Source: DALYLB01 sp033763135 | GTDB taxonomy: Bacteria > Acidobacteriota > Blastocatellia > RBC074 | Direction of reading: 5' to 3' | DNA length: 13,617 nt | Assembly: GCA_033763135.1 (NCBI GenBank) | Contig: JANRKY010000356.1 | Coordinates: 1 to 13,617, forward strand | Program-made: the position numbers and the translations under genes | The notes under the pieces: generated by a model | Told to the model about the DNA's origin: nothing | Seen by the model: only the letters and a program-made list of their open reading frames with translations | Database searches by the model: none | In this document: positions 7,424-13,617 of the stretch, in pieces | Layout: the number at the start of each line of letters is the position of its first letter | Numbering within the stretch: the stretch's first letter is position 1

Positions 7424-9061
7424 TCAGAATCCGCCCATCAGAACGCCCATCAACTGAGAGACCTTGATCGCCTGATAGAGCAGCGGCGTGGCGACCAGGA
7501 TCAGAAGAATGACGCAGACGAACTTGACCGCGTTGAGCAGGGGTTTCCAGCGTCGTTCCTTTTCGGTGACGATTCGGGGGACGGTGACGAGCAGGGGCAA
7601 TCGCGTGTAATGAACGACGTCGCGGCCGTCGCGAATGGTCATCAATTCCCTCGCGGAGACGGCGATTGCGGCGATCAGACCGGTCATCAGTCCGATGATC
7701 ATGGCCATCGGATAGAGCAGCCGGCGTTTGGGAGAGACGGGAACCTCGGAAAGATTGGCCGGGTCCTGCATGCGAAACGTCTCGCCGCTGAAATCGTTGA
7801 TCACCTTGGCGCTGAACTTGGCGTTGTCGCGCTTGGCGACCAGATCCTCGTATCGCTTCTTCATCGTGTCGTAATCGCGCTCGATCTTGGTCGCCTCGGT
7901 GGCGAGCAGCGGCGTGCTGCGCAGGCGCGACTGCAGTTCGGCGATCTGTCCGTTGGTCCGGTCCATCTCGATCTGCTTGCGCTCCAGTTCGCGGCGATCG
8001 GTGGCGATCTTGATTTCGAGCGCGGAGATCTGCGGATTCAGAGGCTTCGCGGCCTTGCGCGACGCGCGATCCTGTTCGGTGCGATTGCGCAGATCGTCGA
8101 GTTCGCGGTTGATCGAGTCGATCTGCACCCGGACGCGAACCACCTCGGACGCCTTGTCGGTATAGGTGATCAGCAACTGTTTCAACTGCGCGTCGAGTTC
8201 GGCGCGGCGCGAGCGCAACTGCCCCTCGGTCTGGCCGACGGCCAGCGGAGGTTCGGGCTCGGCCCCGTCCTGCGTTCGGATCGTGGCGATCAGCTGCTCG
8301 TTGGCCGCGACCTGATTTCGCAGCGAATCGATCGACGCCTGCTGCGACTGGCGAATCAGGCTCAGGCTGTTCATCTGCCCGAGCATGCTCTGTTCCTGCC
8401 CGGGAATCGCGTCCGGGTTGCGCACCAGATAGCCGGCCCGCGCGCCCTCGATCTCTTCGAGCTGCGTCTTGAGCGTGTTGATCTGCTCGTCGAGCTGATC
8501 GATGGTCGTATAGGCCTCCCGGCGCGTCTCGTCGGAGTTCGCGTCGATGAAGCGCGCCGCCAGTTCGGCCGTCACGTCGCGCACCGTCCGCGGGTCCGCG
8601 CCCTGAAACGAGATTGTGAAGGCGTTGGTCCCCATCGACGTGCTCTGCGGACGAACCGCGATATGCTTGAGCATCTCGTCGATCACCAGCTCGATCGGGG
8701 TGTTGCGCGCCGTCATCTCCTTGAAGAGCCCGAACCGGTTGATGATCCGCTGCAGCTCCGTCCGGCTCGTCACCTGCTTCTGAATCGTGCTCAGCCGCGA
8801 ATTGACGTCCACGTGGTTGACCGGTTGCACATAGTTCGACGACACCTTGGGCGGCACCACGATGATCAGCGTCGACGACTCATAGATGTTCGGCAGATTC
8901 CGAACCGCCCAGCCGAGCGCCGCGCTGACGATAATGAACGGAACGAGAATGAAGTACCGCCGCTGCCACAGCAGCCGCAGATATTCCGCGGGGGTCCTGA
9001 CTCGAAAACTCGCCATTTTTCCCGATCTCCGACGATTTCGGCTCTCTTCCAAATCCACCAT
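7424..9061 (-). CDS. Wzz/GumC-family polysaccharide chain-length determinant
   Basis: A 545-residue inner-membrane polysaccharide copolymerase. Transmembrane segments are near 36-53 (YFILVPFIIVSAALGWAV), 449-469 and 511-529. The periplasmic part contains extensive coiled coil (about 185-420) and ends with the conserved DPANLSEVPVSPKR segment (433-446) before the second membrane helix. There is no fused kinase; the partner kinase is encoded two genes downstream. A third helix and short C-terminal tail fit the exosortase-locus subfamily. The ATG at 9061 follows GAGGAG closely (2-3 nt); the GTG at codon 2 or the ATG at 9016 are alternative starts. It is the first gene of the EPS block. Confidence 0.93.
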   Translation of the reverse strand: MVDLEESRNRRRSGKMASFRVRTPAEYLRLLWQRRYFILVPFIIVSAALGWAVRNLPNIYESSTLIIVVPPKVSSNYVQPVNHVDVNSRLSTIQKQVTSRTELQRIINRFGLFKEMTARNTPIELVIDEMLKHIAVRPQSTSMGTNAFTISFQGADPRTVRDVTAELAARFIDANSDETRREAYTTIDQLDEQINTLKTQLEEIEGARAGYLVRNPDAIPGQEQSMLGQMNSLSLIRQSQQASIDSLRNQVAANEQLIATIRTQDGAEPEPPLAVGQTEGQLRSRRAELDAQLKQLLITYTDKASEVVRVRVQIDSINRELDDLRNRTEQDRASRKAAKPLNPQISALEIKIATDRRELERKQIEMDRTNGQIAELQSRLRSTPLLATEATKIERDYDTMKKRYEDLVAKRDNAKFSAKVINDFSGETFRMQDPANLSEVPVSPKRRLLYPMAMIIGLMTGLIAAIAVSARELMTIRDGRDVVHYTRLPLLVTVPRIVTEKERRWKPLLNAVKFVCVILLILVATPLLYQAIKVSQLMGVLMGGF

Positions 9062-9250
9062 TTCTCCTCACACGTTGCCCGCGCAATCCCTCGGGCGAGA
9101 CATTCGGACAGCGCCGCGCCGGCCGATCCGCGGTCCCTCGGGTTCACGGAGTTTCTTGCGTGTGGGGAAAGCGTCGATCGCCAACCAGCATTTCGCTCCT
9201 CCCGCCGCCTTTTCCGGGAGCGCAAAAGCGGAGCGACACAGGGGATGTGG

Positions 9251-9278
9251 TTGACGGCGAAAGAAACTGGATTATAGC
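9251..9278 (+). promoter_or_regulatory. Candidate sigma70-type promoter for the ABC ATPase operon
   Basis: TTGACG (9251-9256, five of six consensus bases), a 16-nt spacer, then TATAGC (9273-9278). Transcription would start near 9285, giving a leader of about 90 nt. The ABC gene itself has no strong Shine-Dalgarno. This is prediction only. Confidence 0.45.
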
Positions 9279-9300
9279 CGAGCGGACGCGAAGGCGTCGA
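9271..9300 (-). promoter_or_regulatory. Candidate promoter for the EPS gene block
   Basis: On the minus strand a perfect TATAAT lies at 9276-9271. TCGACG (9300-9295), four of six matches to the -35 consensus, lies 18 nt upstream. The -10 overlaps the plus-strand -10 box (9273-9278). A start near 9264 would give an EPS leader of about 200 nt. Confidence 0.45.
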
Positions 9301-9377
9301 GTCAAATGGGGGACGCGGCGGGCTTCTTGTGCGGAGCGGGCCGCTGCAGTAGCATTCGGGCCTGTTGAGAAAAACCT

Positions 9378-10286
9378 ATGACCAATGCCATCACCGTCGA
9401 CAACATCTGTAAAAGCTACGGCGACTTCGCCGCCGTGCGGGATCTCACGCTGCATGTCCGCCAGGGGAGCATCTTCGGGCTGCTGGGGCCGAACGGCGCG
9501 GGGAAATCGACGACGATCCGAATGATCGTCAACATCACGATGCCGGATACGGGGGAGATCCTTCTGTTCGGCGAGCGGAGCGGCAAGGCCAACGCGCTTC
9601 GGCTGCAGGAGCGGATCGGATATCTGCCGGAGGATCGGGGCCTCTACAAAAAGATGAAGGTCGGCGAGCAGTTGGAGTTTTTCGCCGAACTGAAGGGGCT
9701 GGACCGCGGAGAGGCGCGCCGGCGGATCGACCAGTGGCTGGAACGGATCGAGATGACGGCGTGGAAGCAGAAGCGATGGGACGAGCTGTCGAAAGGGATG
9801 CAGCAGAAGATCCAGTTCGTCTCGACGATTCTGCACGAGCCGGAGCTGGTGATTCTCGACGAACCCTTTTCGGGGCTCGACCCGGTCAGCGCCGGGCTGT
9901 TGAAGGAGATCGTTCAGGAGTTGAAGGCGAAGAATCGGACGATCATCTTCTCAACGCATCTGATGGAACAGGCGGAGGAGCTGTGCGACGAGATCTGCCT
10001 GATCAATCGCGGGCGGAGGGTGCTCGGCGGAAGCGTGCGGGAGATCAAGAAGGGCTTCGGGTGGCGCTATATCGCCATCGACGGCGAGGGCTGCGAGGCG
10101 GCGCTCCGGGCGAACCCGCTCGTGGCGCGGATCGCGCCGCGCCGGGATCACTTCGATGTGACGCTGCACGAGGGCGGCGATCCCCAGACGCTGCTGCGTT
10201 CGCTCATCGAGGGGGGCGCGTTCGTAAGCCGCTTCGAGCTCGTGGCCCCGTCCCTCAATGACATCTTTATCCAGAGCGTGCGATGA
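9378..10286 (+). CDS. ABC-2 type transporter ATP-binding protein (NatA/CcmA-like)
   Basis: A 302-residue cytoplasmic nucleotide-binding subunit. It shows the A-loop tyrosine (KSYGD, 12-16), Walker A GPNGAGKST (37-45), Q-loop in LQERIGYLPEDRGLY, signature LSKGMQQK, Walker B LVILDEP and switch histidine in FSTHLMEQ. The C-terminal 80 residues fit the accessory domain (DUF4162-like) of the multidrug/Na+-export group. The expected permease does not follow; instead the stop overlaps the start of an unknown soluble protein by ATGA. The substrate is therefore unreadable, and the permease must be elsewhere or lost. The start has no clear Shine-Dalgarno, although MTNAITVDNICKSYG is a typical N-terminus. 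Confidence 0.94.
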   Translation: MTNAITVDNICKSYGDFAAVRDLTLHVRQGSIFGLLGPNGAGKSTTIRMIVNITMPDTGEILLFGERSGKANALRLQERIGYLPEDRGLYKKMKVGEQLEFFAELKGLDRGEARRRIDQWLERIEMTAWKQKRWDELSKGMQQKIQFVSTILHEPELVILDEPFSGLDPVSAGLLKEIVQELKAKNRTIIFSTHLMEQAEELCDEICLINRGRRVLGGSVREIKKGFGWRYIAIDGEGCEAALRANPLVARIAPRRDHFDVTLHEGGDPQTLLRSLIEGGAFVSRFELVAPSLNDIFIQSVR

Positions 10287-10834
10287 AACGCAAATCGAAA
10301 CGGGAGATGGTGCTGGAGATCTACGACCGCGAGGCCATGGGCGAGGTCACCGCGCAGGAGATCGCCGTCATCAATCGCGGTCTGATCGAGGAGTACGGCG
10401 AAGGCGGCGCGATGGCGCCGGCCGAGATCGCGCGCATCCTGCGCGACGAGGATCTGCCCATTCGCTTCGAGCAGATCTTTCGGATGATGACGCCGACCGA
10501 GAAATACGAGAATCTCTTCGATGGGCTCGCCCACTGCGCCTCGCTCGAAGAGGCGCGCGCCGCCATTGGACGAATCGACGAGTTGTACGGGAAATTTCTG
10601 GAACGGCAGGATCGAACGGGCGCGCGGTTCGCGCTGCAGACGGCGCGCGCGGCCAGGGCTCACGCAGAGGAGCAGGCCGCATCGCCGCGGCTTCCCGAGG
10701 CGACGCGCCGCGAAATGGCCGAAATCGCGCTGTGGTTCACCGTCTGGCTGCAGACGCCGGCCCTCTTCGGGCAGTGGTTGGAATTGCGAACCATCAGCGC
10801 GGACTTTCTTCGCTCTTTCGAGCGTCTGTCTTGA
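10283..10834 (+). CDS. Unrecognised soluble helical protein, 183 aa
   Basis: I do not recognise a characterised family. The start ATG overlaps the ABC ATPase stop (ATGA), so the two are translationally coupled, which is the best evidence that it is real. The sequence is rich in Ala, Arg and Glu and predicted mostly helical: KREMVLEIYDREAMGEVTAQ (6-25), a segment EIARILRDEDLPIRFEQIFR (48-67), then a long amphipathic region to about 135. One moderately hydrophobic stretch (IALWFTVWLQTPALFG, near 147-162) is too short and polar-flanked to be a convincing membrane span. There is no signal peptide and no metal-binding or catalytic motif visible. It sits where the permease would be expected but is not one. 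A regulator or accessory factor of the ATPase is possible, but unsupported. Confidence 0.75.
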   Translation: MKRKSKREMVLEIYDREAMGEVTAQEIAVINRGLIEEYGEGGAMAPAEIARILRDEDLPIRFEQIFRMMTPTEKYENLFDGLAHCASLEEARAAIGRIDELYGKFLERQDRTGARFALQTARAARAHAEEQAASPRLPEATRREMAEIALWFTVWLQTPALFGQWLELRTISADFLRSFERLS

Positions 10835-10879
10835 ATCATCCAACTGAACACCATCGGCCGAGCAAACCGGGTCACAACT

Positions 10880-11037
10880 AACATAGGAGCGGGCCATCAA
10901 CGAGCCTGGTGCCGTAGCCCCCTGATGACCCGCCTGGCCCCTAGCTAATCTTTGCTAGGCGCAACCATGAAAGTGTCAATCCCGGGGATATTCCGAGCGG
11001 GATTGGAAAATGCGCATTAAAAAGGCCGGATTAATGC
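10880..11037. other. Structured non-coding element between convergent genes
   Basis: This stretch between two convergent genes is visibly less GC-rich than its surroundings and packed with inverted repeats. They are 10889-10899 with 10923-10933 (11 bp, one mismatch), 10940-10945 with 10954-10959 (CCTAGC/GCTAGG), 10977-10984 with 10998-11005 (CAATCCCG/CGGGATTG), and 11014-11020 with 11031-11037 (GCATTAA/TTAATGC). The strand is undetermined. It could be a small RNA, an untranslated end or remnant of a mobile element (for example the non-coding flank of an IS110-type element), or paired termination signals. The last hairpin lies just past the kinase stop at 11039 and could help end that transcript, though no U-tract follows. 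No known RNA family could be matched by eye. Confidence 0.45.
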
Positions 11038-11038
11038 C

Positions 11039-11568
11039 CTACTCGCCGGAGTGGGACGCGTCCCGGACCGTTCGGTGAACCTCGATATCGGAGAAGTTCG
11101 ATTCGTCGAGCAGGGAGATCCCTACATACCCTTCAGCCGCGAGTTGCGGCAGCGTCCGATGCAGCGCGTCGAGATGTTCGCGCAGAACGTCTTCGATGAC
11201 GAAGCGGTCGGGGCGGGCGCGGTTGTGCGCGAGACAGGTTTCGAGGCGCGGATTGAAGACGATGGCGGCGGTCGGCAGGCGAAGGGCGGCCGCCATGCGA
11301 AGCAGCGGGATTCGGGCCCGGGCCTGGAGGTTCGTGGCATCGATCACGGTCAGTCGTCCGAGCGCGAGGCGGTCGCGCGCGATATGGTGGAGCAGACTGA
11401 AGGCGGCCGCGGAGACGGCCTGATTGGCCTCGTCATCGCAGAGCATGGCTCGGCAGCGATCGGAAGAGACGATCTCGGTCGCGCGAAAATGGCGGGCGGC
11501 GAAGGTCGATTTTCCGGCGCCGGACGGGCCGATGAGCAGGATCAGCGCGGGGTCGGGAATCTCGATTC

Positions 11569-11572
<4 letters not shown>
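11039..11572 (-). CDS. Stand-alone P-loop polynucleotide kinase-like protein (Pnkp kinase module)
   Basis: A 177-residue P-loop kinase. I set the start at GTG 11572 because it overlaps the HD-protein stop as GTGA and gives the domain a natural N-terminus; the frame stays open further upstream only as an overlap inside the HD gene. Walker A is IGPSGAGKST (Lys21, Ser22). SSDRCR carries Asp38 and Arg41, followed by VIDATN (76-81) and a lid NRARPDR (117-123) with Arg120 and Arg123. These residues and their numbering agree with what I recall for the 5'-OH polynucleotide kinase domain of bacterial Pnkp, an RNA-repair enzyme. The phosphatase and ligase modules are absent, so it probably phosphorylates a nucleic acid or small-molecule hydroxyl. 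A zeta-toxin or AAA_33 kinase is the alternative. The family call is good; the substrate is inferred. Confidence 0.82.
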
Positions 11573-13368
<1,796 letters not shown>

Positions 13369-13446
13369 AGCGACAATGACGCAAAGGACTTTTTCTGTGG
13401 GGGAGAGATCGTGGAGAACATCCGATGCGTCCAACAAAGGAACGCG

Positions 13447-13455
13447 ATTATAGCA
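13447..13455 (-). promoter_or_regulatory. Extended -10 promoter candidate for the HD phosphohydrolase gene
   Basis: On the minus strand TGCTATAAT (13455-13447) is an extended -10 box with a perfect TATAAT; no good -35 lies 16-18 nt upstream, as is usual for extended -10 promoters. Transcription would start near 13440, giving a leader of about 72 nt to the ATG at 13368. The rest of 13369-13617 shows no supported gene. Confidence 0.5.
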
Positions 13456-13603
13456 CAGAGTCGGCGGGACGAAAGCCGGCAACCGCGTCGGCGTCTGTCC
13501 GGTCGCGGATCGCAATCGAATATGGTATGTTTGGGGTTCGAAAAATCCCCCGTTCATTTTCATCAACCCAAAAGAGTCGAGATCAACCAAGGAACACTCG
13601 GAC

Positions 13604-13608
13604 AGGAG
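13604..13608 (+). promoter_or_regulatory. Shine-Dalgarno for a plus-strand gene starting just beyond the window
   Basis: AGGAG lies 9 nt before the end of the window in a purine-rich context (GGACAGGAGAACTCAACC). This is ideal spacing for a start codon at or just after position 13618, so the right edge is probably a divergent intergenic region. The gene itself cannot be seen. Confidence 0.4.
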
Positions 13609-13617
13609 AACTCAACC

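Larger units (their letters stand above)
9062..9377. other. Divergent intergenic region between EPS block and ABC operon
   Basis: About 316 nt with no supported gene on either strand. It holds the two overlapping promoter candidates described separately. It also has a C/G-rich stretch (about 9193-9234) where CGCTCC can pair with either of two downstream GGAGCG-type arms; in the EPS leader this could give alternative hairpins, but the evidence is weak. Confidence 0.6.

Noticed and set aside
7610..9277. 555-codon plus-strand open frame opposite the chain-length gene
   Set aside because: Antisense shadow of the coiled-coil coding sequence; no motif and no ribosome site.
9144..9836. 230-codon minus-strand frame across the divergent promoter and ABC ATPase start
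   Set aside because: It overlaps the Walker A region of the ABC gene in antisense and crosses both promoter candidates; no motif.
10922..10972. Hammerhead-like CTGATGA and GAAA boxes in the structured element
   Set aside because: The bases that should form stem II (CCCG after CTGATGA and CCAT before GAAA) do not pair, so the core cannot fold as a hammerhead ribozyme.
10967..11020. 17-codon plus-strand ORF MKVSIPGIFRAGLENAH
   Set aside because: No Shine-Dalgarno and it coincides with inverted repeats; too short to claim without conservation data.

Overview
The window is GC-rich and densely coded with no tRNA, rRNA, CRISPR array or transposase gene. Gene content suggests a Gram-negative environmental bacterium: a Wza-type outer-membrane polysaccharide exporter, an exosortase-locus style EPS core, a Ycf48-like secreted propeller, a PgpH-type HD phosphohydrolase and the tryptophan-kynurenine route. 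Two long palindromes built from short phased words (346-422 and 2510-2607) also resemble intergenic repeats I associate with Acidobacteriota, Verrucomicrobiota and Planctomycetota. Acidobacteriota is my best guess, at low confidence, because no taxonomic marker gene is present.

Layout. Genes from 9061 down to 1 all lie on the minus strand. First comes an EPS synthesis and export block: Wzz/GumC-like chain-length protein (9061-7424), ExeA-like AAA+ ATPase (7401-6310), BY-type tyrosine autokinase (6291-5131), polyprenyl-phosphate sugar transferase (4942-3515) and Wza-like exporter (3489-2653). The CAGGAT palindrome follows. Then come a secreted seven-repeat beta-propeller (2396-1275), tryptophan 2,3-dioxygenase (1273-431), the CACGAAG palindrome and a kynureninase-like PLP enzyme cut by the window edge (317-1).

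A roughly 316-nt divergent intergenic region (9062-9377) carries opposed promoter candidates whose -10 boxes overlap. To its right on the plus strand lie an ABC-2-type ATPase (9378-10286) and an unrecognised soluble 183-residue protein (10283-10834) that overlap by ATGA; no permease is present. A less GC-rich, hairpin-rich, non-coding stretch (about 10880-11037) separates these from a minus-strand pair: a PgpH-like 7TM-HD phosphohydrolase (13368-11569) and a stand-alone P-loop kinase (11572-11039) resembling the kinase module of bacterial Pnkp, overlapping by GTGA. The right edge (13369-13617) is another divergent promoter region and ends with a Shine-Dalgarno for a plus-strand gene beginning just outside.

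How the genes work together. The EPS block supplies the initiating glycosyl-1-phosphate transferase, copolymerase, its tyrosine kinase, a locus-specific ATPase and the export channel. The polymerase, flippase, other glycosyltransferases and any exosortase are absent from the window. The dioxygenase and kynureninase supply two of the three steps from tryptophan to anthranilate; the formamidase is not seen. The least expected parts are the HD-hydrolase/Pnkp-kinase pair, the structured intergenic element, the ABC ATPase paired with an unknown protein, the two phased palindromes and the overlapping divergent promoters.
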